64,000 bases of DNA. It comes from Roseospirillum parvum (GTDB lineage: Bacteria > Pseudomonadota > Alphaproteobacteria > Rhodospirillales > Rhodospirillaceae). Under the pieces are notes generated by a model, which did not search any database, was not told where the DNA came from, and was given only the letters and a program-made list of their open reading frames with translations. The stretch is from positions 34,542-98,541 of the forward strand of contig NZ_FNCV01000009.1 of the NCBI RefSeq assembly GCF_900100455.1, in the 5' to 3' direction. The translations under genes and the position numbers were made by a program. The stretch's first letter is position 1. The number at the start of each line of letters is the position of its first letter. Positions 1 through 9,047 of the stretch are shown one piece after another.

Positions 1-1
1 C

Positions 2-91
2 GATCTGGTGACCTGCCGCACCCCGATTGAACAGTGGGCCCTGCTGCATCGCGAGATGACGTCCGACCGCCGCACCGGCCGCCGGCACTGA
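2..91 (+). CDS. 3' end of an unidentified protein (truncated by window edge)
   Basis: An open frame enters from the left edge and stops at TGA 89-91. The 29 visible residues (DLVTCRTPIEQWALLHREM, then a basic tail TSDRRTGRRH) are too few to assign a family. The frame lies just upstream of the threonine dehydratase-like gene on the same strand, 54 bases away, so the two could be co-transcribed. I call it coding only because it is open to the edge with plausible composition. Confidence 0.35.
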   Translation, partial: DLVTCRTPIEQWALLHREMTSDRRTGRRH

Positions 92-145
92 GCCTCGGCC
101 CAACCGTCAGTCCCCCGTATCAGACGTCCGAAAGCCTCCCCTCCC

Positions 146-1156
146 ATGCTGCTCAACGCTGAATTCGCAAGCCCGGCCGGCGATCCGCTGGCCGGGCTGC
201 CTGATCTTGCGGCCCTGAAGGCGGCCAGCGATCTGGTGCGCCGCCACATGTTGCCGACGCCGACCCTGAACTGGCCGCTGCTCGACCGCCGCATCGGCGC
301 CGAGGTCTGGGTCAAGCACGAGAACCACACCCCCATCGGCGCCTTCAAGGTGCGCGGCGGGCTGGTCTACCTGAGCCGCCTGAGGCAGGCCCGGCCCGAG
401 GTCGGGGGCGTCATCTCCGCCACCCGGGGCAACCATGGGCAAAGCCTGGCCCTGGCCGGGCGGACCGTCGGCCTGTCGGTGGTGATCGTGGTGCCGGAGG
501 GCAACAATCCGGAAAAGAACGCCGCCATGGTGGCCCTGGGGGCCGAACTGGTGGTCCACGGCCGCGACTTCCAGGAAGCCGCCGAGCACGCCGCCGAGTT
601 GGCCGAGGCGCGCCACCTGCACATGGTGCCGCCGTTCCACCCGTGGCTGGTCGAGGGCGTGGCCACCTATGGTCTGGAGCTGTTCTCGGCCCACCCGGAC
701 CTGGAGGCCGTCTTCGTGCCCATTGGCATGGGCAGCGGCATCTGCGGGCTGATCACCGCGGCCCGGGCGCTGGGGGTGGAAATCCCCATCATCGGCGTGG
801 TCAGCCAGGGAGCGCCGGCCTACCACCTGTCGTTCCGGGCCGGCCGGGTGATCGCCACCGAGCGCGCCGAGACGGTGGCCGATGGGCTCGCCTGCCGCAC
901 TCCCAGCCCGCAGGCGCTGGACATCATCCGGGCCGGCGCCACCGATGTGGTGACGGTTGCCGACTCGTCCATCCGCGCCGCCATGGCGGCCTATGTCACC
1001 GACACCCACAACCTGGCCGAGGGCGCCGGGGCGGCGCCGCTGGCCGCCCTGATCGAGGCCAACGGGCTGTACCGGGGGCGCAAGGTCGGCGTGGTCTTGT
1101 CGGGCGGCAACGTGGACCGCATTCTGCTGAGCGAGATTCTCGCCGCCGAGGAGTGA
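146..1156 (+). CDS. Threonine dehydratase-like PLP enzyme (fold type II)
   Basis: This 336-residue protein belongs to the serine/threonine dehydratase family, cytosolic PLP enzymes that deaminate Thr or Ser to 2-oxobutyrate or pyruvate. The PLP-binding lysine is K68 in GAFKVRGG. The asparagine loop follows as RGNHGQSLA, and the C-terminal phosphate/pyridine-binding segment is SGGNVD near residue 320. There is no C-terminal ACT regulatory domain, so it resembles the short catabolic or EutB-like forms rather than the allosteric biosynthetic IlvA. Exact substrate is not decidable: threonine, serine, threo-hydroxyaspartate and hydroxyectoine-pathway dehydratases share these motifs. It lies 10 bases upstream of alaX and is probably in the same transcript. 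Confidence 0.85.
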   Translation: MLLNAEFASPAGDPLAGLPDLAALKAASDLVRRHMLPTPTLNWPLLDRRIGAEVWVKHENHTPIGAFKVRGGLVYLSRLRQARPEVGGVISATRGNHGQSLALAGRTVGLSVVIVVPEGNNPEKNAAMVALGAELVVHGRDFQEAAEHAAELAEARHLHMVPPFHPWLVEGVATYGLELFSAHPDLEAVFVPIGMGSGICGLITAARALGVEIPIIGVVSQGAPAYHLSFRAGRVIATERAETVADGLACRTPSPQALDIIRAGATDVVTVADSSIRAAMAAYVTDTHNLAEGAGAAPLAALIEANGLYRGRKVGVVLSGGNVDRILLSEILAAEE

Positions 1157-1166
1157 CAGGCACACC

Positions 1167-1922
1167 ATGACCGACGCCCCAACCACCGAGGAACTGTTCC
1201 GCGACGACGGCTATCTGGACCACTGCACCGCCCGGGTGATCGGCCATGCGGAAGGGGCGGTGGTGCTGGATCGCACGGTGTTCTATGCCCAGGGCGGCGG
1301 CCAGCCCGGCGACAGCGGGCGGCTGGTTCTGCCCGAGGGTGGCGAGCTGGCGGTGGTCAATACGGTGACCTCGCGCGACGATGGCCGGCATCTGCACCTG
1401 CTGGCCGAGGGGGCGGCGCTCCCACCCGTCGGAACCGAGGTCGTGGCGCACATCGACTGGCCGCGCCGCCATCGCCTGATGCGCATCCACACCTGCCTGC
1501 ACCTGCTGTGCGCGATCGTCGACGGGGCGGTGACCGGCGGCTCGGTGGGCGAGGGCAAGGGGCGGCTCGACTTCGACATCCCCGAGGCGAGCCTCGACAA
1601 GGACGACCTGACGGCGCGCCTCAACGCCCTGATCGCCGCCGACCACCCGGTCGCCCCGACCTGGATCGAAGAGGCCGAACTGGACGCCAACCCGGAGATG
1701 GTGCGCACCATGTCGGTCGCCCCGCCGCGCGGCGCCGGCCGGGTGCGGGTGCTGGAGATCGGCGCCGAGCCCGCCGCCCTGATCGACCGCCAGCCGTGCG
1801 GCGGTACCCACGTCGCCCGGACCGGCGAGATCGGCCCGGTGGTGGTGACCAAGATCGAAAAGAAGGGGCGCCAGAACCGGCGCGTCAACGTGGCCTTTGC
1901 GCCAGAGGGTCAGCCCGCCTAA
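1167..1922 (+). CDS. alaX: AlaX-type alanyl-tRNA editing protein
   Basis: A free-standing homologue of the AlaRS editing domain that hydrolyses Ser (or Gly) mischarged onto tRNA-Ala. The 251 residues contain the two halves of the zinc site, H108 and H112 in RIHTCLHLLC, and C211 and H215 in CGGTHVARTGEIG. These are the typical SAD-domain motifs. A GGGQPGDSG segment near residue 43 matches the N-terminal beta-barrel of medium-length AlaX. No aminoacylation domain is present. The gene starts 10 bases after the dehydratase stop, an unusual pairing that may reflect nothing more than co-transcription. Confidence 0.9.
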   Translation: MTDAPTTEELFRDDGYLDHCTARVIGHAEGAVVLDRTVFYAQGGGQPGDSGRLVLPEGGELAVVNTVTSRDDGRHLHLLAEGAALPPVGTEVVAHIDWPRRHRLMRIHTCLHLLCAIVDGAVTGGSVGEGKGRLDFDIPEASLDKDDLTARLNALIAADHPVAPTWIEEAELDANPEMVRTMSVAPPRGAGRVRVLEIGAEPAALIDRQPCGGTHVARTGEIGPVVVTKIEKKGRQNRRVNVAFAPEGQPA

Positions 1923-1980
1923 CATTGCCGCTCCCAATGATCGCCGCGTTGTCTGCAACCGGGAGCGTCCGTTCGCCCAC

Positions 1981-3960
1981 ATGACCCATGATCTGATGGC
2001 CACCGGTGGCCTGAGCCTGGAGATGGTTCTGGTCTTCGCCGTGGTGGCCGTGACCGTGACCCTGTACGTCACCGAATGGGTCAGCCTGGAGCTGGCCTCG
2101 CTGTTCGGGCTGACCGCGCTGCTGGTCGTCTTCCACCTGGTGCCGGTGGCGGCGCCCGGTGGCGGCACGGTCGGCCCGGGGCAGATCCTGGCCGGCTTCG
2201 GCAATCCCGCCCTGCTCGCGGTGATGGCCCTGCTGGTGGTCGGCGAGGGGTTGATCCGCACCGGGGCGCTGGATGCCATCGCCGAGGCGGTCGACCAGCC
2301 GCGCCTGGGGCCGCTGAGCCTGGGGCCGACCGGCTCGCTGGTCCTGCTGCTGGCCCTGGTCGCCCTGCTTTCGGCCTTCCTCAACAACACCCCGGTGGTG
2401 GTGATCTTCATCCCCATCCTGCAAGCCCTGGCCCAACGCCAGGGGCACAATGTCTCGCGGCTGATGATGCCGCTGTCGTTCATCGCCATCCTGGGCGGCA
2501 TGACGACGCTGATCGGCTCGTCGACCAACCTCCTGGTCTCCAACAGCCTGACCGGCCTGGGGCTGGCGCCGCTGGGCTTTTTCGAGTTCACCCCGCTGGG
2601 GCTGATCATGGCCGTGGTCGGCTTTTTCTATGCCGCCTTCGTGCTGCCCCGGGTGTTGCCGGAACGCGCCCCGCTGGCCAGCCGGCTGACCGGGCACGGC
2701 AAGCAGTTTCTGTCGCAGTTCGTGGTTCCGGCCGAGTCGGCGCTGGTCGGGGCCAGGGCGGTGGCCGGCCAGTTCGCCCAGTTGCCCGATGTCACCGTGC
2801 GCATGGTCCAGCGCGGCGAACACGCCGAGCTGCCGCCCTTCGACGGCCTGGAAATCCAGGCCGGCGACCTGCTGGTGGTGGTCGCCACCCGGGCCGCCCT
2901 GACCGACCTGATGAGCGACCATCCGGGCCTCTTCCTGCCGCCGGTCGATGGCGGGCCGGACAGCGCCCGGGCCCGCCTCGCGGCCACCGACCCGACCCGC
3001 GTCGAAACCGCCAAGGGGGGCGGCAAGGGGGGCGGCAAGCAGGCCCGCAAGGGCGACGGCGAAGGCAAGTCCGAGGCCGACAGCCGGCGCGACAGCGAGC
3101 TGCGCGACCGGGTGCTGGTCGAGAGCATGGTTTCGCCCTCGTCGCGCATGATCGGCCAGAACCTTCAGCAATTCAGCCTGCGCCGGCGCTTCAACTGCGT
3201 GGTCGTCGGGATCTTGAGGCGCAACCGCATGATCCGCGCCCGGATGACCGAGATCCGGCTGGAGGCCGGCGACGTGCTGCTGCTGTTCGGACGCCAGCGC
3301 GACATCGACCTGCTGCGCGCCGAGCGCGATCTGGTGGTGATGTCGGGCACCACCGGCACCCTGGTCCGGCGCACCAAGGCGCGGGCCACGGCGGCGGTGT
3401 TCGGGCTGGCCGTGGGGCTGGCGGCGCTGGGCCTGATCCCCATCGTGCTGGCGGCCATCGGCGCGGCCAGCGCCATGCTCGCCCTGCGCGCCCTCAACCT
3501 CCGGCAGGCGGCGCGGGCGCTCGATACCAAGATCTTCATGGTCGTCGCCTGCGCCCTGGGCATGGGCTACGGTCTGGAGGCCACCGGCGGCGCCCAGTGG
3601 CTGGCCGCCAATCTGGTCGGCGGGCTGGGCGAGGTGCCGCCCGAGGTGATGTTGTCGGCCTTCTTCCTGGTCGTGGCGTTGTTCACCAACCTTTTGACCA
3701 ACAACGCCTGCGCCGTGCTGTTCACGCCCATCGCGGTCAGCCTGGCCCAGACCATCGGCAGCGATCCGCGGACCTTCGCGGTGGCCACGCTGCTGGCTGC
3801 CAATGCCTCGTTCGCCGCCCCCATGGGCTACCAGACCAACCTTCTGGTGATGGCGCCGGGACACTACCAGTTCGCCGATTTCGTGCGCGGCGGGCTGCCC
3901 CTGGTCCTGCTGCTGTGGCTGGTGTTCTCGCTCTCGGCCCCCCTGGTGCTGAATATTTAG
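1981..3960 (+). CDS. SLC13-family permease with two RCK_C (TrkA-C) domains
   Basis: A 659-residue inner-membrane transporter of the divalent anion:Na+ symporter type (sulfate, phosphate or dicarboxylates). Two hydrophobic blocks, about residues 10-225 and 455-655, carry the family helix-loop motifs LNNTPVVVIFIPI and LLTNNACAVLFTPI. Between them lie two RCK_C-like domains (about 235-320 and 370-450), cytosolic ligand-sensing modules common in bacterial SLC13 proteins. They are separated by a very basic Gly/Lys linker (about 340-360). I start at ATG 1981 because an earlier in-frame start at 1897 would overlap alaX and add a non-membrane tail; a GGGAG lies 14 bases upstream. Substrate cannot be told from sequence. 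Confidence 0.85.
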   Translation: MTHDLMATGGLSLEMVLVFAVVAVTVTLYVTEWVSLELASLFGLTALLVVFHLVPVAAPGGGTVGPGQILAGFGNPALLAVMALLVVGEGLIRTGALDAIAEAVDQPRLGPLSLGPTGSLVLLLALVALLSAFLNNTPVVVIFIPILQALAQRQGHNVSRLMMPLSFIAILGGMTTLIGSSTNLLVSNSLTGLGLAPLGFFEFTPLGLIMAVVGFFYAAFVLPRVLPERAPLASRLTGHGKQFLSQFVVPAESALVGARAVAGQFAQLPDVTVRMVQRGEHAELPPFDGLEIQAGDLLVVVATRAALTDLMSDHPGLFLPPVDGGPDSARARLAATDPTRVETAKGGGKGGGKQARKGDGEGKSEADSRRDSELRDRVLVESMVSPSSRMIGQNLQQFSLRRRFNCVVVGILRRNRMIRARMTEIRLEAGDVLLLFGRQRDIDLLRAERDLVVMSGTTGTLVRRTKARATAAVFGLAVGLAALGLIPIVLAAIGAASAMLALRALNLRQAARALDTKIFMVVACALGMGYGLEATGGAQWLAANLVGGLGEVPPEVMLSAFFLVVALFTNLLTNNACAVLFTPIAVSLAQTIGSDPRTFAVATLLAANASFAAPMGYQTNLLVMAPGHYQFADFVRGGLPLVLLLWLVFSLSAPLVLNI

Positions 3961-3965
3961 GCGCC

Positions 3966-4073
3966 AGAGCAGATCGGGCGCGTGAATCTGCTCTCGATTC
4001 AATGACTTGGAGCGCGGCCTCGCGTTTATCCGGGGTCGCTTTGTGACCCCGGATAAACGCGACGTGCTCTAAG
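3966..4073 (+). repeat. Composite palindromic repeat, copy 1 (truncated module B + module A)
   Basis: This fills part of the 339-base gene-free stretch 3961-4299. A short hairpin (AGAGCAGAT / ATCTGCTCT, about 3966-3993) is followed by a linker and a long hairpin at 4021-4061, with 19-base arms (CGCGTTTATCCGGGGTC...), a TTT loop and one wobble mismatch. The same linker and hairpin recur in inverted orientation at 13353-13430, so this is a mobile or amplified repeat rather than a gene-specific terminator. It may still act as terminator for the SLC13 gene. I see nothing else recognisable between 4074 and the livK ribosome binding site. Confidence 0.85.
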
Positions 4074-4299
4074 GACCACCCGTGGCCGGCATTTATGCTT
4101 GATGCCAGCGGGGCGGGGCAGTTAACTGCCCCCATGGTGCCCGACCATTCCGCAGGCGGGGCGGTGGGGCGCCATCAATGAAGAAAAACAGGGATACGGC
4201 GGTTCCCGGCCACTGACCGGCGCCGCCACGGCAACTGGCCGAAACAACAGGCCAAAAAACTTGGCAAGGTCTGGCATCCAACACGGGAGGACTCCTGCA

Positions 4300-5466
4300 A
4301 TGCGGAGACGTTTGATGCGCGCCCTGGGCATGATCGCCCTGGCGCTGGGGATGGTGATCGTCGGGCGCGGCCCGCTGTACGCCGCCGACGGGTCGATCCG
4401 CATCGGCTCGTTCCTGGCCGTCACCGGTCCGGCCTCGTTCCTGGGTGACCCGGAACTGAAGACCCTTCAGATGTACATCGAGCTGATCAACACCGATGGC
4501 GGGGTCAACGGCCGCCAACTGGAGCTGATCCACTATGACAGCCAGGCCAACCCGAAAAACGCGGTGGGCTTCGTCAAGCGCCTGATCGACCAGGACGAGG
4601 TGGACATCATCATCGGCGGCTCGGCCTCCGGCGAGACCCTGGCCGTGATGCCGCTGGTCGACAAGGCGGAGGTTCCGTTCATCTCGCTGGCCGGCTCGAT
4701 CAAGATCATCGATCCGGTCCAGAAGTGGGTCTTCAAGACCCCGCACACCGACCGCATGGCCTGCCAGAAGATCTTCGAGCACATGCAGGGCGAGGGCATC
4801 CAGCGCATCGGCATGATTTCGGGCACCGGCGGCTTCGGCAAGTCGATGCAGGGCCAGTGCCAGGAGGTGGCCGGCGACTATGGCATCGAGATCCTGGCCG
4901 ACGAGACCTACGGCCCCAAGGATACCGACATGACCGCCCAGCTGACCAAGATCAAGGGCACCGAGGGCATCCAGGCGGTGCTCAATCCGGGCTTCGGTCA
5001 GGGGCCGGCGATCGTCACCAAGAACTTCCGCCAGCTCGGCTTCGAGGTGCCCATGTACCAGAGCCACGGCGTCGCCTCGAAGAAGTACATCGAGCTGGCC
5101 GGCGAGGCCGCCGAGGGCGTGCGCCTGCCCGCCGCCGCCCTGCTGGTGGCCGACAAGCTGCCCGACACGGACCGCCAGAAGCCGGTGGTGGTGGCCTACA
5201 AGCAGGCCTTCGAGGACCGCCATGGCGCGGGCTCGGTCTCGACCTTCGGCGGCCATGCCTACGATGCCCTGTTCATGGCCGTGGAGGCGATGCAGCGCTG
5301 CCAGTGCAGCGATGCCGCCGGCGTGCGCGACGAGCTGGAGAAGACCGCCGGCTTCATGGGCACCGCCGGCGAGGTGACCATGTCGCCGGAGGACCATCTG
5401 GGCCTGGGCCTGTCCGCCTTCCGCATGCTCGAGGTCAAGGGCGGCGACTGGGCCCTGCTCGACTGA
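4300..5466 (+). CDS. livK: Branched-chain amino-acid ABC transporter, periplasmic binding protein
   Basis: A 388-residue Peripla_BP_6 solute-binding protein. The start is ATG 4300, 9 bases after a strong GGGAGG at 4285-4290. An N-terminal signal peptide (basic MRRRLMRAL, hydrophobic core, cleavage near YAA-DGS) exports it to the periplasm. The mature part begins IRIGSFLAVTGPASFLG and continues through the alternating alpha/beta lobes typical of LivJ/LivK. It heads a complete livKHMGF cassette. Ligands of this family include Leu/Ile/Val but also aromatic acids and amides, so the substrate is inferred only at family level. A GC hairpin follows the stop codon. Confidence 0.9.
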   Translation: MRRRLMRALGMIALALGMVIVGRGPLYAADGSIRIGSFLAVTGPASFLGDPELKTLQMYIELINTDGGVNGRQLELIHYDSQANPKNAVGFVKRLIDQDEVDIIIGGSASGETLAVMPLVDKAEVPFISLAGSIKIIDPVQKWVFKTPHTDRMACQKIFEHMQGEGIQRIGMISGTGGFGKSMQGQCQEVAGDYGIEILADETYGPKDTDMTAQLTKIKGTEGIQAVLNPGFGQGPAIVTKNFRQLGFEVPMYQSHGVASKKYIELAGEAAEGVRLPAAALLVADKLPDTDRQKPVVVAYKQAFEDRHGAGSVSTFGGHAYDALFMAVEAMQRCQCSDAAGVRDELEKTAGFMGTAGEVTMSPEDHLGLGLSAFRMLEVKGGDWALLD

Positions 5467-5481
5467 CCCCACCTTCAGGTT

Positions 5482-5515
5482 CCGCCGCCGGGGGCCCAGG
5501 GGGCGCCGGCGGCGG
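5482..5515 (+). promoter_or_regulatory. Intercistronic GC hairpin between livK and livH
   Basis: Perfect 10-base arms CCGCCGCCGG (5482-5491) and CCGGCGGCGG (5506-5515) enclose a 14-base loop directly after the livK stop. No T-run follows, so it is more likely an mRNA-stabilising or processing hairpin than a terminator. Such elements commonly keep the binding protein more abundant than the membrane components; that role is inference here. Confidence 0.6.
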
Positions 5516-5546
5516 GATCTTCTGACTGAGTTGCCGGGGATTTCCG

Positions 5547-6419
5547 ATGCTCGCCGAGCTGGTCCAGTTCCTGTTCGCCGGTCTCACCGCCGGTGCCATC
5601 TATGCCCTGGTCGGCCTGGGATTCGGGCTGATCTACAACGCCTCGCACGTGATCAACTTCGCCCAGGGCGAGTTCGTCATGCTGGGCGGCATGACCACCG
5701 TCTTCGCCGCCGCCGCCGGACTGCCGCTGGCCGCCGCCGTGGCGGTGGCGATCCTGGTCACGGTGGCCGCCGGGCTGGCGCTTGAGATGGTCGCCGTGCC
5801 GACCCGCAACGCCTCGGTGGTGACCCTGATCATCATCACCATCGGCGCCTCGATCAGCTATCGCGGCGCCGCCCAGGCTTTCTTCGACAAGCAGTTCCAC
5901 ACCCTGCCCAGCTTCAGCGGCGAGGACCCCATCGACTTCCTGGGCGCCGCCATCCTGCCGCAGACCCTGTGGGTGCTGGGCATCACGGTGCTGATCGTGA
6001 TCGCCCTGCAACTGTTCTTCCACCGCACCCTGCTGGGCAAGGCGGTGCTCGCCACCTCGCACAACCGGCTGGCGGCGCGGCTGGTCGGCATCAACGTGCA
6101 ACTGGTCCTGCTGCTGTCCTTCGGGCTGTCGGCGGCGCTGGGGGCGATCGCCGGGGTGCTGATCACGCCGATCACCTCGACCAACTTCGAGGTCGGCATC
6201 ATGCTCGGCCTGAAGGGCTTCTGCGCCGCCATCCTGGGTGGCCTGGGCAGCGGCGTCGGGGCGGTGGTCGGGGGGCTTCTGGTCGGCCTGATCGAGGCCT
6301 TCGGGGCCGGCTACATCAGCAGCGAGTACAAGGACGCCATGGCCTTCGGGATCATCCTGTTGGTCCTTTTCTTCATGCCGTCCGGGCTGTTCGGCAAGCG
6401 CACCACGGAGCGGGTCTGA
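5547..6419 (+). CDS. livH: Branched-chain amino-acid ABC transporter, permease
   Basis: A 290-residue integral membrane protein of the BPD_transp_2 family with about eight hydrophobic helices. The N-terminal LFAGLTAGAIYALVGLGFGLIYNASHVINFAQGEFVMLGG is the classic LivH opening. The C-terminal GLGSGVGAVVGGLLVGLIE with FMPSGLFG closes the family domain. It forms the translocation pore as a heterodimer with LivM. It sits 80 bases after livK and 4 bases before livM, in a single transcription unit. Confidence 0.93.
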   Translation: MLAELVQFLFAGLTAGAIYALVGLGFGLIYNASHVINFAQGEFVMLGGMTTVFAAAAGLPLAAAVAVAILVTVAAGLALEMVAVPTRNASVVTLIIITIGASISYRGAAQAFFDKQFHTLPSFSGEDPIDFLGAAILPQTLWVLGITVLIVIALQLFFHRTLLGKAVLATSHNRLAARLVGINVQLVLLLSFGLSAALGAIAGVLITPITSTNFEVGIMLGLKGFCAAILGGLGSGVGAVVGGLLVGLIEAFGAGYISSEYKDAMAFGIILLVLFFMPSGLFGKRTTERV

Positions 6420-6423
6420 CACC

Positions 6424-7398
6424 ATGCTGAAGGTGCTTGCCTCGCCGCGCGGCGGCGGTCTGCTCGTCCTGATCGTTCTCATCGCCCTGCTGCCGCTCGG
6501 CTTTCAGAACAACTTCCACTACGACGTGGCGATCCGCGTCGGCTTCAACGCCATCGTGGTGGTCGGGCTGAACCTTCTGATCGGCTACGCCGGCCAGATC
6601 AGCCTGGGCCACGCCGGGTTCCTGGCGCTCGGCGCCTATGCCTCGGCCATCCTGACCGGCAGCCACGACTGGCCGCCCGTGCTCGCCATGCTGACCGGGG
6701 CGGTCGGAGTCGGCCTTCTGGCCTTCGTGGTGGCCCGCCCGGTGCTGCGCTTGAAGGGCCACTATCTGGCCATGGCGACCCTGGGCATGGGGATGATCAT
6801 CGCCATCGTACTGAACACCGAAAGCCAGCTCACCGGCGGCCCGGACGGCATGTCGGTGTGGGTGTCGTTCGGCGTGGCGGGGCTTGAGGCGAACACCCCC
6901 CGGCAGTGGTACTGGCTGGTCGGCGCCCTCTTGGTGGTCTGGGTGTGGCTGGCGCTCAACCTGATCGACAGCCCCTTCGGCCGCGCCCTGAAGGCGGTCC
7001 ACGGCTCGGAGGTGGCGGCCGAGGTGGTCGGCGTCGACACCACCTCGGTGAAGGTCACGGTGTTCGTCGTCTCGGCGGTGGTGGCCTCGCTGGTGGGCAG
7101 CCTGTCGGCCCACTACATCTCGTTCATCAGCCCGCAGGAGGCCAGCTTCTTCCACTCCATCGAGCTGGTCATCATGGCCGTGCTGGGGGGCATGGCCTCG
7201 ATCTACGGCTCGCTGGTCGGGGCGGCCATCCTGACCGTGCTGCCCCAGGTGCTGACCGCCTTCGAGGACTTCGAGCATCTGGTCTTCGGGCTGGTCATGA
7301 TGGCGGTGATGATCTTCATGCCCAAGGGCATCGTGCCCTCGCTGGGCCTGTGGCTGGCCGGCCGGGCCCGCCGCCCGGGCGGGGAGGCGGCGCCATGA
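6424..7398 (+). CDS. livM: Branched-chain amino-acid ABC transporter, permease
   Basis: The second membrane subunit, 324 residues. It shows the LivM signature NAIVVVGLNLLIGYAGQISLGHAGFLALGAYASA and a C-terminal GGMASIYGSLVGAAILTVLPQ followed by FMPKGI. It pairs with LivH in the inner membrane. Its TGA overlaps the ATG of livG (ATGA, 7395-7398), indicating translational coupling. Confidence 0.93.
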   Translation: MLKVLASPRGGGLLVLIVLIALLPLGFQNNFHYDVAIRVGFNAIVVVGLNLLIGYAGQISLGHAGFLALGAYASAILTGSHDWPPVLAMLTGAVGVGLLAFVVARPVLRLKGHYLAMATLGMGMIIAIVLNTESQLTGGPDGMSVWVSFGVAGLEANTPRQWYWLVGALLVVWVWLALNLIDSPFGRALKAVHGSEVAAEVVGVDTTSVKVTVFVVSAVVASLVGSLSAHYISFISPQEASFFHSIELVIMAVLGGMASIYGSLVGAAILTVLPQVLTAFEDFEHLVFGLVMMAVMIFMPKGIVPSLGLWLAGRARRPGGEAAP

Positions 7399-8165
7399 CC
7401 CTGCTCAAGGTGGACGACCTGTCCAAGGAGTTCGGCGGGGTCCACGCCATCGAGGACCTCTCCTTCGTCATCGAGCCGGGGACCATCCACGCCATCATCG
7501 GGCCCAACGGGGCCGGCAAGACGACCCTGTTCAACCTGATCACCGGGGTCTACACGCCAAGCGCCGGCGAGGTCTATCTGGACGACAGGCCGGTCACCGG
7601 CAAGGCGCCGTTCGAGCTGGCCCGCGCCGGGATGAGCCGCACCTTCCAGAACCTTCAGGTGTGCCTCAACATGTCGGCCCTGGACAACGTCATGCTGGGC
7701 CGGCACATGCACCTGAAGCCGGGCTTCGTGAGCGGCCTTCTGCGCCTGCCCGGGGTGGTGCGGCGCGACCGCGAAGCGCGCCAGATGTGCGCCGGGCTGA
7801 TGGACTTCGTGGGCCTGGGCAACCACATCCATGCCGCCGCCGACAGCCTGCCCTACGGCGCCCTGAAGCGCCTGGAGATCGCCCGCGCCCTGGCCGCCGA
7901 GCCGCGCCTTCTGCTGCTCGACGAGCCGGCCGCCGGCCTCAACAGCGCCGAGACGCGGGAGATCGACGCGGTCATCCAGAAGGTGGCCGAGCGCGGCGTC
8001 ACGGTGGTTCTGGTCGAGCACGACATGAAGCTGGTGATGGGCATTTCCGACCATGTGCTGGTGCTCGACTACGGCCGCAAGCTGGCCGAGGGCCGGCCCC
8101 AGGACATCCGCGCCAACCCCGACGTGATCGCCGCCTATCTCGGGACCGCCCATGCCTTTGCTTGA
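7395..8165 (+). CDS. livG: Branched-chain amino-acid ABC transporter, ATPase
   Basis: A 256-residue cytosolic ABC ATPase. Walker A is GPNGAGKTT near residue 36. The signature segment is the LivG-typical degenerate form LPYGALKRLEIARAL, and Walker B is LLLLDEPAAGLNSAE, followed by the H-loop VEHDMKLVMG. Start ATG 7395 is fixed by the ATGA overlap with livM. Its end overlaps the start of livF by 14 bases. Confidence 0.93.
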   Translation: MTLLKVDDLSKEFGGVHAIEDLSFVIEPGTIHAIIGPNGAGKTTLFNLITGVYTPSAGEVYLDDRPVTGKAPFELARAGMSRTFQNLQVCLNMSALDNVMLGRHMHLKPGFVSGLLRLPGVVRRDREARQMCAGLMDFVGLGNHIHAAADSLPYGALKRLEIARALAAEPRLLLLDEPAAGLNSAETREIDAVIQKVAERGVTVVLVEHDMKLVMGISDHVLVLDYGRKLAEGRPQDIRANPDVIAAYLGTAHAFA

Positions 8166-8859
8166 GATCACCGGCCTTAAGAGCCACTACGGCCGCATCG
8201 AGGCCCTGCACGGCCTGGACGTCGCCGTCGAGGCGGGCGAACTGGTCGCCCTGGTCGGCGCCAACGGGGCCGGCAAGACCACCCTGTTGCGCTGCATCTC
8301 GGGGGTTCAGCCGGTCAGCGCCGGGCGCCTGCGCTTCGAGGGGCGCGACATCACCCGGGCCCGCGCCGACCGCCGGGTGAAGGCCGGCATCTGTCAGGTG
8401 CCGGAGGGCCGCCAGGTGTTCGGCCCGCTGTCGGTGCTCGACAACCTCAGGCTGGGTGCCTTTCGCCGCAAGGGGGCCGATCCGGCGGCCGACCTTCAGC
8501 GCATGTACGACCTGTTCCCGGTGCTGGCCGACAAGCGTCACCAGCCGGCCGGCACCCTGTCCGGCGGCCAGCAGCAGATGCTGGCCATCGCCCGCGCCCT
8601 GATGGCCGACCCCCGCCTGTTGCTGCTCGACGAGCCCTCGATGGGGTTGGCGCCGCTGCTGGTGGCCGAGATCTTCGCCGTCATCCAGCAACTGAAGGGG
8701 CAGGGGGTGACCATCTTCCTGGTCGAGCAGAACGCCCACGCGGCGCTGAGCATCGCCGACCGGGGATACGTGATGGAAACCGGCCGTGTGGTGCTGTCCG
8801 ACAGCGGCCAGGCCCTGGTCGAGAACCCCCGGGTGCGCGAGGCCTACCTCGGTCTGTGA
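8152..8859 (+). CDS. livF: Branched-chain amino-acid ABC transporter, ATPase
   Basis: A 235-residue partner ATPase of LivG. Walker A is GANGAGKTT, the signature is LSGGQQQMLAIARAL and Walker B is LLLLDEPSMGLAPL, with H-loop VEQNAHAAL. It ends the livKHMGF operon. The 188 bases after it, before the next gene, hold no strong terminator that I can see. Confidence 0.93.
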   Translation: MPLLEITGLKSHYGRIEALHGLDVAVEAGELVALVGANGAGKTTLLRCISGVQPVSAGRLRFEGRDITRARADRRVKAGICQVPEGRQVFGPLSVLDNLRLGAFRRKGADPAADLQRMYDLFPVLADKRHQPAGTLSGGQQQMLAIARALMADPRLLLLDEPSMGLAPLLVAEIFAVIQQLKGQGVTIFLVEQNAHAALSIADRGYVMETGRVVLSDSGQALVENPRVREAYLGL

Positions 8860-9047
8860 GATGGTCGGGCCGACGGTCCGGGCGGGCGACTGTTGGGGCC
8901 TTTTGCACGGAAACCGGTTGCACGGGAAGGCCGGGCGGCCCATTGTGACAACAGAGGGGTCGCACCACCGCGCTACAGCAGAGGTGAGCCGGGTCATGCC
9001 ACCTGTCTTCCTGGAGCCAACCGTTCGGCGCGAGCCCGCCGGTTCTC

